Part shown: positions 22,173-34,482 of the stretch, piece after piece | Numbering within the stretch: the first letter of the stretch is position 1 | Layout of the letters: every line of letters starts with the position of its first letter | NCBI GenBank assembly: GCA_022606135.1 | Contig: JABYQN010000015.1 | Location: 558,001-622,000, forward strand | Direction of reading: 5' to 3' | Origin: Fomes fomentarius | Lineage: Eukaryota > Basidiomycota > Agaricomycetes > Polyporales > Polyporaceae | Length of the DNA stretch: 64,000 nt | Notes under the pieces: generated by a model | The model's input: only the letters and a program-made list of their open reading frames with translations | Told to the model about the DNA's origin: nothing | Database searches by the model: none | Program-made: the position numbers and the translations under genes

Positions 22173-24923
22173 GGTGGCTCACTTCGGCAGGGGGAAGGAA
22201 TTGAGGATTGACGAAGTGTGTATTGAAAGGAGGAATCGGGGAGGATGCTCGGATGGGGGATGGTGCAACGACTGGAAGACCACGCGACATATGAACTGTA
22301 CGTGGGCGTCTTCTTCCTCCCTGCTATGAGCTGACGGACCGGAGGAGGAAGGGGCCCACGATACCACACAGATTGCGGAGATGGCCCGACGCCCGAGGAA
22401 GACACCAGCCAGTGGCTCGGCGGCGGAGGAGTGTGGTGCATCGCATGACAACCACTACATTGCACGCGAGACGCGAATGTACTGGTCCCAGACTGATCCG
22501 GGCCTTTGCGGCAGAAGAGCTCAGTTTAGGGCGAGGGAACGCGCGAGGCTGCTGCCGCGAAATCCTGGGTCGACAGCAGCCTGAGCAAGCAATGGAACCC
22601 TGGATGTGACGCCACGTGACATACGCACTTGTTCGGTCGCACTGGACCAGACTTGGGGTATCATAATCCTCAGTGGGAAAATCCACGGAGGGGCGGCTTA
22701 CGCGAACTTCCACGGTCTCTGTCTGCAACAGGTGCGCAGCCTTAGCGCGGTGCCATGAATTCAAAGCGCCAGCTGTCAACGCCTAGTGAGAATCTCCAGA
22801 TGTGTCGAGCCTTGTTCTTTGGCTTGTCCCATCTACTCTCAGCCTGTCCGTGGATCCTGTCGAGCTCAGAACCTGATGATCTCGCTCCCAGTGTTGCATC
22901 TTGATGATGTTCCTGTATCATCTTAGTGAGCGAGGTTCAGTTCAACATTCAAGAGGAACAAGAGAATAATGGACACAACCTGTGCCGCCAATTGTGCCCC
23001 ACGCGACGACGACAGGACGCAGGGCATGCCCCCTCACCCCGAGATCCACATGGCGTCGGAGATTGGTGGGCGTCCATGCATTTTTGCTCGTTCTCCCGCT
23101 AAGGTTACAACTTGCGTCACCCAAGCGCAGATCCAGCACTGGGCCGCCCGGTTAGCGTCTTGACGTCGGGCTCGATGCCGCAAAGTACATAGAGAAGGTG
23201 TCATGGGGGAGCCTTCGCTAAACTCAAAAGTGCAATAATTCGCAGCGCAAGGTGGACGAAATGAAGATTTTCGGGATCGCAACCGCGCCTCCCGGGGGCA
23301 CGCTAGCTGCGAGAGGCCGAATTTGGCAAGGTCGTGATAGGCGCGCACAGACTTTTGAATATCGCACTCTCCGGTCGAGCTGTGTAGCGGTGCGAGCACT
23401 CCAGCCGATGACCCACCGTCCACGGTTCGCGGACTTGGCTAGCTTACCACTCTTCCTCCGGGCGTGTCGCCTACCCTTGCACAATGACACGCACCATGTG
23501 CTCTACATGAGCTCACACACATGCGATACCCCGTGTGGTGTTAATATTTACGGGAGATGAGCCATGAAAACTTCACTGCAGTGCAGAAGATTAATGGGCT
23601 CATGAGCTAAGGCATAATGAGCTTGGGCGGGTACACCGAGTGAAATCGCAACTCTATCGGGAAGAAGGACGATATCGATAATCCATCTCAAACTGCGTCA
23701 AGAACTCAGCCAAGACCAGATGAGGAATGAACACAAAGAACATACGGTTTCAGAGAGTGTTTGGGATCCCGAGCAGGGTGCATGGTGTGGTGGTCTATGA
23801 GAGGTCGAGGTGAGATGGATACTGGGTGGATAGTTCAACTGGGAAGACTCCAGGCCGAAGGGTAGGTTCACTCTCCGCTCCAAATTCCATGTTTGATCTC
23901 CGCTTTAGAGAAGCATAACCCCGCCTAACTCCGCGAGTCGTCTCAGGCATGGAATTGCGGCTGAGACGTTCGGAGGCTGAGCCTCATGATGATGAAGAGA
24001 AATAGAACCATTGATGGTTAAAACTTCTCGCCGGCTCACTGTCACGCCGTTCTACTAGTATACAACCAGGCGGCATCGGTGTGTCCACCGATGGAACCGG
24101 GATGGTTGATTGTTCGGATTTTCTGTCGGATTCTCTGTGAATCAGTCTTCTTTGTGGTAGTGGTAGGATCATCAACACCGTCCCGAGGAGATGTGCACCC
24201 GCGAACTGTCACTGTGGTGGAGAAGCAAGAGTGATATAATTGCGGGCGATAACGAGCGACAGATGGTGGGGTGAGAGGATGCGAGGTACGATATACATGC
24301 GGCGGTGCGCGAATTCGCCCCGCAGATCAAGAAAGTCTAGATATGTAATGTAGGAATCTAAGGTGCTAGGATGTGCGAGGTAGGTATGATATCATTGTGT
24401 GTGTGTGTGTGTGCGGGATGCGGGGGTGCGACGAGGTGTGCGACTCTATCTAGCGTCCGTCAGATGTCTACCCGCGCGGGTGCAATCTAAGTCATGTCCG
24501 TTCGTCTAGAAGCAAGGTTCATCAAGCGTAAGAAATATGTCCAATGTCCACCACCTGCCCGTCGACATCGCTCGGTCGGGGTAGAACCCAACGAAGACTC
24601 GACGAACCGAAGCAGGAAAGGGAGCAGAGAAAAAGAACACTGCGCTGGCGGGACCGTGGCCGCAACGCGCGGCTGTGTGGGGGCCGTGTGCATAGGCCAG
24701 GCGCAGAGCTTAGGAGCAAGGAGCAAGGAGTAGGGAGCAAGAACACCGCTCCTAGCGTTGCTGCTCGTCGTACGACCACATGCGTGCCGGACGCGGGGTG
24801 GGGCATAGCGCTATTAAACCTTGAGGGACGCATGTGGGAATTGCCGTAGGGGCAAATACCGAAGTCGATGATATCACGACTTGCAGCAGCAGCTCGTCGC
24901 GCGGCCCGCCGACACGTACACGC
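22173..24923. other. Large upstream region of the TEA factor
   Basis: About 2.75 kb between the TEA start and the end of the transporter gene. No gene recognised; the frames at 22324-22779 and 23034-23423 look random. A (GT)n run lies near 24399. Long upstream regions are common for fungal developmental regulators, so this is probably promoter plus leader. Confidence 0.4.
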
Positions 24924-26981
24924 TTAGACGTGGTTGTGCGCCTCCTTGTTGTACTCGAAGGAGGAGCGGGCAGATGATGTAGGTGTGAAGACGATCTTGC
25001 GCTCGATGGTGTCCTGTATGACCTCCTCAGGCTTCGCCAGGAAGATCTTGCCTTTGGCGAATGCCCATACTGTGAGGACAAAGAGAACGACCCAGACGGA
25101 GCACAAGAGAACCGTCATGATCAGGTGCCAGATGTGAAACCCGCGCAGGTTGAAGATGTCGCCTAGGACGCGCACAGTGGAGATCCACCCGACTGACAGC
25201 GTACGAAGCGCGTGGGGTTAGCTATGCTCATACTCGAAGTTGACACGGAACCATGCAACGTACCGTTAGGGAAAGTCAAAGCCCAGCCTGGAAGAGCGCA
25301 ACGCCAGAAGAGGAGTCGCCAGTGCGTCAGTAGCATGCTCATTAGCGCCCCGAGGAACGCGGCACTCACATCCAAGGATTTCCCGCAAGTGCTTGTGAAG
25401 CTTGAACCAGTACGGGAGGAGGCCGAAAAAGAAGAGAAACACCGCGAGACCGAATAATAGAAGCCCTGACATGACCGACGTTGCATACCAGATCTCTCCG
25501 GCCGTCTTACTGACAAGCCCATGCGCCGGCAGTCTGCAGCGCGCGTCAAGTGAATGGCCGATATCGGGAATTAGCGATTGCCCCTCGCGGTGAAATCGAA
25601 CAACGACGTACATTTTAGAAGCGTTTTCGCCCAACTTGATCAGTGCCAACGCGGTGAATCCGGGGGGCCCACTGCTACGAATGCACCGTTGGCTTGATGG
25701 CCATCCATGAATCCCGTCTAATTCGGTATTACTCAGATAGCCGGGCAGCGCCTTGTGGGTAAATACTCACAGTCATGATGCTATATCCGTCCAGCACAGG
25801 GGTCAGCAAAATCGAAAATTTAGACGCGCCAGACCGGACGATTGAACTCACCGGAGGATGTAGATGCAGATATAGAAGAACGTCATGAAGAAGCCTAGAC
25901 CTGAGCCGATGTGAGCGGGGACCGCTTAGCTATGCGCTCCGAGAGCAACTTTTGCGGACGAACCTTGAAAGGCATAGGCGGTGAGCAGGACACCGATAGC
26001 ACGCTGGTCTGCCGGATCGATAGTTTCGAGCACGTTGAACCCAACCACGCCGACGAGCATCTATTTCACAAGGTCAGTGCATCGTATCCGACTGATATCG
26101 GACTGTGGGTCACTCACCATAGGGAAGATCTACATATAATAAGGTTTGGGAAGGCGGGGGCGACGCCGTGAAGCCAATCAAAAGGCTGTATTACGAAGGC
26201 CGATGATATGTGTGTAGTACGTACCAGGAACGCCCAAGCGGGTGTGAACGTTTTCAGGTCATGGGGGCTATTGAACCACACCATGAGCATGGGGAAGCAT
26301 ACGAGGCATGCGAATACCACATATACCCTATCAAACCCAGTCAGCTCGTACCTGTGACCTGACCGCCGGATTGACCGGAATTGGACGTACCAGAAGAGGG
26401 CGTAGATGAAGTTAGGATGTACATGTCCCGTAGGCACAGCGTACTTGATAGTCCCGATGATGATGGTGGCGAACGACAGTACAATGAGAGGAACGAAAAT
26501 GCCTTTAACGGGATCCTTGATCAGACGGAGAGCTTGCTGCGGGTACACTGTACGTGTACAATATGTGAGCCGAACAAGCACCATGAAACGAATGAAAACT
26601 CACGGATGAACTGCAGAAGCAGTGTAGTCGTGTTCAAGGTAAACAAAGCGATGTTCAGGAAGTAAAAGAAAGTCTCGACATTGGTGAGCACGGTCGAATG
26701 TTCCTTGAGGCCGGAGAGCGTGACGTAGACCGCTCCTGTGCCCATACCAATCGGGTACTGGGTAGACGAGTCAAGACATGATTGGCGGGGCAAAGACGGT
26801 TGAAACAGAGAACGCCACTCACAGCCTGCCAACTCCATCCGTGGATACGACGCGCAAGCCCGCTGACTTTGACCTGACTGGCAGGACCCGTCTGCGTGGG
26901 CGGAAGAGGCTGCCCAGCCCGCTCAGGCAGCATGACGTTGTGGTTCGGATAGTTATGATAGGTATCTCTTCGGGAGTCCAT
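24924..26981 (-). CDS. TDT-family transporter (Mae1/Ssu1-like)
   Basis: Tellurite-resistance/dicarboxylate transporter family, which includes the malate carrier Mae1 and the sulfite pump Ssu1; the substrate cannot be told from sequence. Helices with family motifs: YPIGMGTGAVYVTLSGL, YPQQALRLIKDPVKGIFVPL, PTGHVHPNFIYALFWVYVVF, FTPAWAFLIFPMMLVGVVGF, DPADQRAIGVLLTAYAFQG, FFMTFFYICIYILRIMT, DGHQANGAFVAVGPP, GEIWYATSVMSGLLLFGLAV, WALTFPNVGWISTV and HLIMTVLLCSVWVVLFVLTV. The start is MDSRRDTYHNY at 26981. There are at least ten exons, including 12 nt (26118-26129) and 10 nt (25771-25780). Within AVGPPGFTAL the frame shifts by one base at a six-C run (25662-25667), so the gene is either broken, misassembled, or spliced in a way I do not see. 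Confidence 0.82.
25771..25780 (-). other. 10-nt exon of the TDT transporter
   Basis: Reads ATATAG|CATCATGACT|GTGAGT on the minus strand. With two bases (CG) from the upstream exon it encodes R-I-M-T between YICIYIL and TGFMDGHQ. Confidence 0.7.
26118..26129 (-). other. 12-nt exon of the TDT transporter
   Basis: Reads TGTAG|ATCTTCCCTATG|GTGAGT on the minus strand. It encodes IFPM in phase 0 between PAWAFL and MLVGVVGF, completing the expected helix sequence. Confidence 0.7.
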
Positions 26982-28547
26982 GTCGTCGGATGATGGTCAA
27001 ACCTTTCGAAGTCCGATTTGCAGAGGCCAGATACCAGGACAACCACGATTGGTTAGGGACAGGAGGGAGGGGGGTGTGGAACGGAGTGAGGTGAAAGGGA
27101 TGGCAGGCGAGTGTCGCGTCTGTAGGCAATTATACGGAACGGAAGAAAGATAAGACTGATGACAGCAGACCAAGCCGCGAACTAGATGACGAGAGACGAG
27201 ACGAGCACCAGGCGGGGGACCGAAGACGCACCAGCGTTCTCCAAGGCGAGACACTTGCGCTTGGCCGGTACTTTATAATGAAGGCAGGCTAGACTACGCT
27301 TGAGGTCGGCTAGACCGCTTTGGCCATTGTCGAGCTGCGGGGGCAAAGGACATCGAACGCGACCGAGGGTGCGAATCGCCAAGCCTTCGGCCGACCAATC
27401 GTGTTCTAGAGCCAAGGCTGGAATCGAGGTTTATGCGTGTCAAAATGCAACACTCGATGCGAGAGATGCTTCTCTTTGTGGAGCAACTCCACGCCTCGTA
27501 TTTTCGTAGGCGGATAAGAATCGCCACCGTTGCGCGCCCGTGTTTCAGGCGGGTGATGGGGATGGGAGATATATGGGCGAAATCCCAGATGCGCAATCCT
27601 CTAAGGTGTTGCGACACCTCGGACATCATCGATGAGACCTGAGACGTGAAGCAAGGTATGTAAAAGTTCCCAGCGGAAATGACAAAACGACAGATAAGAA
27701 ACAAGATCTCAGCGGGCTTTTCCCATCAGGGAGTGGCGATGCCTCGCTTAAAAACCTCGTCCGGACTCAAATTGTCTCGGTCCGCCTCTGTGGTCTGAGT
27801 GGTCTGTCGTCATTGGTCCAACGCAGCGGAACGCCGCTGCGGGTGAAGGTTTCACGTCCAACTCTTCAAGTCCAAGCATCTTCACCCGCTCTATGCCACA
27901 ACAATGGCTGCACGGACATTGTGGTGATATAGAACGGGGGAAGGAACCATGGCACAACAAGATACACAAAGGGCCGATGCTTGGAGACGAGTTTGGCCAA
28001 TCGCGAGGAGTTTCACCTTCGAGACGGTGGTCGCGATGGTTGGTTTTGCCTGTCGTCGCGCGTTACCAGCGACGCACTTACTTACTAGAACATCGTCATC
28101 GGGACAGTTCAGCAATGTCGATCACAACCCCGTGCGTCGATGATTGGCTGGAATGTACCTTCCAACCAATCAAAGAGCAGTGCTGTACAGTGCACGATCA
28201 ACACGGTGAGGAGCACTCGCCTGTTTAGCTAAACGCAAGGATCTGATGCGCTGCGCTCCTGTGGTGTTTAATGTCCTTCGCGAAAAGCCCAACTGCGTCA
28301 GAACCATAGACGAAGCGAAGAACAGCTTCGCAGCGATGAACGTCATTGGATGTCGGCCGTTGTCGAATCATCGATGTCCAAGCAATCAGATATGCGCTTT
28401 ATTGCGACATTAGAGTGTTCGATAGGTTACAATACATGTTACTGTATCGCCGAGGGAGGATTGATGTAAAGGTGCGAAATGGGAAAGCGTCAGCCGTAAT
28501 AGTATGTCAGTACTTTGAGTGGCTCACGTATCCGGGTTTATGTACAT
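26982..28547. other. Intergenic, no gene seen
   Basis: About 1.6 kb between the transporter start and the end of the RBR gene, both minus strand. Contains a purine-rich stretch near 27060. No convincing reading frame. Confidence 0.45.
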
Positions 28548-31500
28548 CTACCGGTGCGCTGCTCGTTTGCGCGCTGACCTTCGACGAGGTACAGCAGCGA
28601 CTTGTCCGTAGGGGAGGCGAATTCCGGGTGGAGCTGCGGGAGGCGCAAACGCCGGACCCGCCTGGGCATGTCCATGCGCTGGCGGATTGTTGTTGATGTG
28701 GACTTGTACATTAAACACGGGTCCTCCCAACGCGTGGTGAACTTGATGATGTTGGACCGCCCCAGGAAGTACTCCTCCGTCTCTCGCTTCAACCCGGACA
28801 TCGTGCCGCCAGTCCTGTACGCGATGGTGTGGCGGTAGTCCATGTCTGTACGGGTGCGCATGTACGGGTCCGGCGACGGCCTGATAATGATGCAGAGCCA
28901 TTGGTGCCGCAGGTACTTGAACATGCGGTGGGGGCGCTGCGCGCGACGGTCCCGGAGCTGCTGGTGGCGGTGGCGGGAGGTCGACCCGAAGATCTTTGTC
29001 GTCAAGTTCTGGATGTGTTCGCTTGTACTCTTCGAGCGCCTTCTTGGCTGCGGCGGTAACCTGTTGGTGTCGATTGAACGTTAGCGTCGCTCCGACGCCC
29101 ACCCGAGCATGCTTGGAACAGCTGTGAGGTTACCTCGTCGCTATGACGTCCCTCTACAGACGTATCCCACAGGGGGCACTTCTTCGAATCCGGTCGCGCA
29201 GTGTAGGGCGGTGGCTAGTGAGTGGTTCGTCAGCGTCAGTGGTCTTGGCGGACGATAACGGCGTGACAGAGAAAACACTACGTGCACGGCAGCGATGGCG
29301 ACGGAAAGGTCGACTCACATTGTTGAAATGGTCGTATCCTGTGATCACCTTGCGACAGATGTAGCATGAGAGCGTGCCGCAGTTGGGACACGTCATTTTG
29401 TTGCACTATCCACAACCAGAATCGTCAGCATACGATTCAACTCAGAAAGGCAACATCCAAACGCACCCCCATTTCCTTGACGAAGGCTGATAGTAGCCAC
29501 AAGCAGGACGCACGATCCAGATCGAAGATTCATTTCCACAACAACTTCCATACGAAAGCACGACACACCCACCTTTCTGACACTTGGGGCAGTTCCGCAT
29601 CAGCGCGCGAGCTACGCAGCAGACCCATCAACAACTAGGATAACATAGAATGGACAAGAGAAGGAGAATGTGAGGGCGACGACATACTCATTGCTTCTTC
29701 GATGGCGTGGCGGCCATCAAGCTTCTTGTCTTCTTCAACTTCTGCACGACCGGTGGAACATCGCATCAACCACAGAGCGAAGCACGGTTATCAGTGTGAA
29801 GTGATACCACCATGGAAGTGTCTTGCTCGAACGCGACGCACCTTGACATGTTTTGGGAAGATGATCCTAACGCCGCCGGGGATACAGGAAGAGACCGTCA
29901 GTACAACCTTCTGGCTTCCACGCAAAGATGGACGCAAACGACATCGGGCGATGCGAATTATAGTGTGGACGGCGTGCAGGGAATGTGGATCATGAAACGT
30001 GAAAAGGGGGACGAGAGTTGAGATAGAAAGGCGATTCCAGACGCAATGAATGGTAGCGCAGTACTCGTGATCATAGGGTAGGGCCGACAAGCTCGACGCA
30101 ACAAGAAACAAACTTCGAACCCACACTCAGATTCAGATTGACACTCACCAGCTTCTTGCACTTTCTACACGTCACCGCACCGCAAGCTTCGTTCTCACAC
30201 CTGAACAGGCGCTCCTGCTCGTTCTCAATCACTACCTTGTACTCGCAGAACGGGCACTCCTCCAGGCCCTCGAGCCCCGCGGCCTCGATTTCTTTCCGCT
30301 GCTTCACGCGCTCGTACAGCTCGAGGAGCTTTGGAGTGAGGAACCGCCGTAGCTCCGACTCGGGAAAAGGCAGTTTGCACCCGGACTGATCCATACATAC
30401 AATCCGCGCGTCGTGCTCTCCGAGCTTCGTCTCGGCGTACGATATCATGCACGAGGTGCAGAAGAGGTGCGCTTCTGGACATTGCACCATCTTGTCCTGC
30501 TCGTCGTGTCATCCAGTGAGCGTGACAGGGGGACAGTGGGTCTGAGTCCACGCACAAAAGGGTATTCGCAAAAGCAGCATCCACACTCGATCCCGCCCTC
30601 CTCCTGCATCTTCAGCTCCTCCACAGCCTCGGCTGCTCGTTTCGTCTCTTCCTCGCTCAACTTCTCTTTCACCCACTGAACCTCCCTGTCGAATTCAGAG
30701 TCATGGCGCTGTACTCGCTTACCCTTGCCTTTGCTTCGAAGGCGGACCATCTTCTTGCATGTGTTGCTACGCAGTTGATCGCGAAGCACAAGGTACGTTG
30801 GTGCGTAGAGTGCGTTGTTCTCCTTCAGAACTTGACGGATGTACGTAGTCGGAACGCTGAGGAAGTCGCTCTCAAGTTGCTCCTACATGGCGAGTGAGCA
30901 AGTCAATTCCACCCACAATATCCACAACTTACGATGGTAAGAGAAGCGTAGTGCAAACCCCGGTCGGCCTTCCGATTCTTGTCCCCATAATCGACCTTCG
31001 GCCTCACCGCACGCTGCGCCTGATGGTCGTCCGAATCATCACGTTTGCGTTTACCCTTACCCTTCACATCCACCTTCGGATAGTCGGGGTTCTCCATCAA
31101 TAGATGCAGCACGGCTTCGACGACGTTGTCCTTGTGAGTTGGATGGCGCTGCTCGATCAACGAGAACACATGTGCAGGCAGGACATCGGGGATGATCTCG
31201 AGCACCTGCGCGACGTACGTGTCGAACGAGATCTCTTCATCGGGTATAATCACTGTCGCTGGTGCTGATGCTGGCTGAGCCGCGGGCTGCTCAACCGCTG
31301 CTGCTACGCGCTGCTCGACCACTGCTGGTACGAGCCCAGCCAAGGGAGCGGGGGCAGCGAGGCCTTGAGGATCATCCGGCAGATCAGGGAGGAACAAAGG
31401 GAGCATAGGCGATGGTGCTCGGGGCGGCTGACATGCGGGTGCTTCCACCGCACATACTCGAGACGGTCCAGCAGCGGGCTCAGACCTGTTCTTTCCCTTG

Positions 31501-31700
31501 CGCTTCGCATGATTATTCGAGCTATTGCTGCGTGTTGTCGGACGCTTCGATGGGCCCGCCTGAGGCATATCCTCTTCCGAGTCCGTCAGTTCAATAACAT
31601 CTCCAGCGGGAAGAGGACCCTTCGAGCGCGTCCGCGGTCCAGGCCTCGCACGCATCGGAGAATCGTCTCTCGAGTCGACGTCAATGACGACGCGGCTCAT
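28548..31700 (-). CDS. RBR-type E3 ubiquitin ligase, RNF216/TRIAD3-like
   Basis: Order from the N-terminus: acidic VIELTDSEED (possible SUMO-interacting motif), a low-complexity Ala/Pro region, a CUE/UBA-like segment (YVAQVLEIIPDVLP, HKDNVVEAVLHLLMENPDYP), a coiled region (VQWVKEKLSEEE), then the RBR zinc module. RING1: GIECGCCFCEYPF, CPEAHLFCTSC, DQSGCKLPF. IBR: CPFCEYKVVIENEQERLFRC, CGAVTCRKCKKL, DHLPKTC. RING2: RNCPKCQK-AFVKEMG-CNKMTCPNCGTLSCYICR. The C-terminus is Pro/His-rich. This layout fits RNF216, which builds chains via a RING2 thioester cysteine. Zinc-ligand segments are split by exons of 25 nt (29842-29866) and 20 nt (29467-29486). The start MSRVVIDVD is the first Met of the acidic region. 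The join near 29080-29110 is uncertain. Confidence 0.85.
29467..29486 (-). other. 20-nt exon in the RING2 of the RBR ligase
   Basis: Reads ATCAG|CCTTCGTCAAGG...GGGG|GTGCGT on the minus strand. With one base from the upstream exon it encodes AFVKEMG between CPKCQK and CNKMTCPNC, keeping the frame. Confidence 0.7.
29842..29866 (-). other. 25-nt exon carrying IBR zinc ligands
   Basis: Reads GTTAG|GATCATCTTCCC...TGTCAAG|GTGCGT on the minus strand. It encodes DHLPKTCQ, the His and Cys expected to close the IBR zinc site, and joins in frame to EVEEDKKLDGRHAIEEAM. Confidence 0.7.
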
Positions 31701-34482
31701 GTCTAGTGATAAGTGAAGGTCAGCACTGAGGGTGACGCAGATGGTGATGGGGGTAGAAGAACACAGCAGTTGAAAGAGAACCGGCAGAGGCCATTGGTGT
31801 AGGCTTCGTCGCGCATGAGAGTGTGGAACAGCAACAGAATCGCGTTGGACGAAAACCAGGATACCCCAGACCCCAGATGGGGCCCGCGCGTTCTCTCCTG
31901 TTCTCCCCCGCATATATAGCCTGCGTCGTGCGACGTGCTCAGGGCGAACACGAACCGCGTCCACGGGGCTGGATTGTGCTGCGGCTGTGTTGCCGACGTC
32001 CAGCCGCACCTGGGAGCCGATGGCAACACCTCATGTGGCCCACTCTAAGATAGAGCCAACCGGTCGGTCCCACTGCACAAGCCAACACCTCTGTCTTGGG
32101 GTTCTTGGGTGGCCCATACGAGAAGCTTGGCCATGCACGTTCGTCCAACGTTGGGCCGAGATAGCGACGAGCGGGTTGGTGGAACGTGTCGGACATCTCG
32201 GAGTCGGCAAATCTGCAGTATACCACGCTCAGAGCGGCGAGCAGTGCCAGGTCAAAGTTGGCTGAGTTCGTCGCTCTGATCTGACAGCCCATCGTACAGT
32301 GCAGAAGGCTGGGCTGTAAGGTGTGCCCGTTTCCATCCAGGCAGCGCTAAGACCACCATAGCAAAGAATATCGACGCTACTCTCGTGAAAGACTTGTCGG
32401 ACAGCGAAACAAACATACCCCGGCCGTCTATACCTGAGTCACATATTTGCTGCACGGTTTCTCTTCCATCTCAGATGGTGCAGAGACTCAACCGACGATG
32501 AGACGGATGCAATGTTTTTATGTGCCATGGCCGCATTCAGGGCTCGTGGTATGGCATCTCATAGGATGGGACCACCGCCCAATAAGTGCCAGCCCGAAGC
32601 TCTATCGGCTTCAACCATGTCGGCGCCAGCTCGGGTGAGCGGCCTCCTCACGACATCTTTCCGCCACATACTGTGTCGAGCTGGCGCTCAACTGGCCATG
32701 AATGAATTGCAACGCCAAAGGAGATCCAGATTTCGATGATTTTGAGGCTTGACCCTTGCCGTCTTGGTCCTCCTGAAGATCTCGTAACCAGATGCCGTCT
32801 GGTAATGATTTGGGACGTGGGTCCGAACTGCCTCGAGGGGCTCAACTTCCGCACATCTGAACAGCCTACGCAGGGGTCATCCCCGATGAGCGGCTGTTGA
32901 GGCCTTGAGGATTGCGCGCGCATACGTTCAAATCACGGTGCTCATACTTGAAGCATATATGCAGGTGTAGAATAAGGGGCACATACCTAGTAAAAACCCG
33001 CTCCCAATCGACCCCCTCGCAGACAATACCGGGCGACCGCTCACGGCGACTCCTGTTCCCGATGGTGCGGAGGCTGGCGTACGGCCGTCCTTGACAGTGA
33101 GTGTTGATGCGTATGTCGTGGTGGTGGTTCAGAACGAAGTATCTCCAACGATAAAGTTGCTTTGCGGTGGAAGCAAGGCTCGGAGCCTGAATGCGGCACG
33201 AGCACGTGCCGTTAGTCACATTCTGTGACGGACGCGTCACCACGTGGCAACCGTGGCACTCACTCAGTACTGCGATAGCATTGAACAAGGGATTTCGATG
33301 AGTACTACAAAACATCCAAAACGGACGCTCGCGTTTTCCTCGTGAATTGTTACTTCTTGGGCACCTGAACGTTGGACATAAGTACTTATCAACGTCCACG
33401 CCGCCGCCGTACGGCCCATGCTGATGCTCAAGGTGTTTCATCATGGCGTGAGAAAATGCAATCATCCCGCCGCCGATTGATCCTGGATTGATCAATCATC
33501 ATGTGCTGGCCAACGCGAAACAGAAAAGTCTTACTCGACCAGCGACTTCAAATTGCAACACAATGACCAGACATTGCCGGACGACATCACAGATGACTAC
33601 TCCCCACAAGTCCGTTCGTCGCCTCTATAACATCAATGGTGGTGATGGTAAGTAAGCATGAGCCTCCCCAAAACTGCGCTTTTCACCCTGCTGCACCAGA
33701 GCGGTGCTTCACTACGGCGGAGGCAGTGTACGCATACTTGTCTCGACCATGGATGCGATCCCAGTTACCTAGGTAACATCTTCTGGACCCGGTCGCCAAT
33801 CCGATTGAACAGAAGAAATGAGCCCAGAGTGCACGGGGCGGCGCAGTTCGCTGCGTGACATCTGCTATCCCCGATGCGAGCAGATCTATGCAAGACAGAC
33901 GGACTCGATGGTCAGTGGACGCGTAGTTCAGTGGCAAGCTCTGCCGTACAGCGCTGACAACACAACAAGCCTATAGCTTGGCGGACTACTGTCCATCTTC
34001 GTCTGCTCTTGGCAGCTATGGTCCTGCGAATGCTGGCCGATGGGTGCAATCGTACATGTTTATGCCTTTCGAGTTTGGTATGTCAGGCTGAGGAACATCA
34101 ACTATTGCAAGAGAAGCCGCCGCCGCCGCCGTTGGAATAAAACCATACGGCCATCTTACTGCCTCAAGTCCATCAAGTCCATCCTGAAACCACACCGGTC
34201 ACGATTAAACCGATGCAAGGGTGACGTTTTGATGGCCGCCAGTATCTCCGTATCGCGGAGTCTTGATGTTCACGCAGGCATTCACTCACAATTGCATCGC
34301 CCCCGCGTGCAAGCTTGCGCTTCATCCGACGCCCGACGCCCGACGGTCAAGGTATAAAAGGCTGGCTCTCCGCACTCCAGATTCCTCAGTTTGCAACTCA
34401 CCCACCTTCACTTCGCTTCTCATCAACAATTCTTCAGGCCCGGTGCCTTACCCCAACTCAGTACTCTCTATTCATCTTCACC
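31701..34482. other. Intergenic, no gene seen
   Basis: About 2.8 kb. The 209-codon minus frame at 32866-33495 has no family resemblance and a length that chance allows in a window this size. The plus side from about 34300 is the promoter of the second barrel gene. No RNA gene or transposon recognised. Confidence 0.4.
34353..34360 (+). promoter_or_regulatory. TATA box of the second barrel gene
   Basis: Reads TATAAAAG, about 123 bases upstream of the ATG at 34483, followed by a pyrimidine-rich leader. Confidence 0.65.

Noticed and set aside
22324..22779. 151-codon minus frame upstream of the TEA factor
   Set aside because: No conserved motif and no splice route to the TEA start; treated as leader or promoter sequence.
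24390..24420. GT repeat as a possible Z-DNA or regulatory site
   Set aside because: A short simple repeat with no positional relation to a start site.
32866..33495. 209-codon minus-strand frame with Cys/His residues
   Set aside because: No family motif, no splice context, and a frame of this length is expected by chance about once in a few such windows.
33918..33965. tRNA-like stretch GCGTAGTTCAGTGGCAAGC
   Set aside because: It resembles a D-arm/A box, but no B box (GGTTCRANNCC) or closing acceptor stem follows.
32000..34300. Search for CRISPR, phage or bacterial mobile features
   Set aside because: No direct-repeat array or bacterial gene signatures anywhere in the window; the sequence is fungal throughout.
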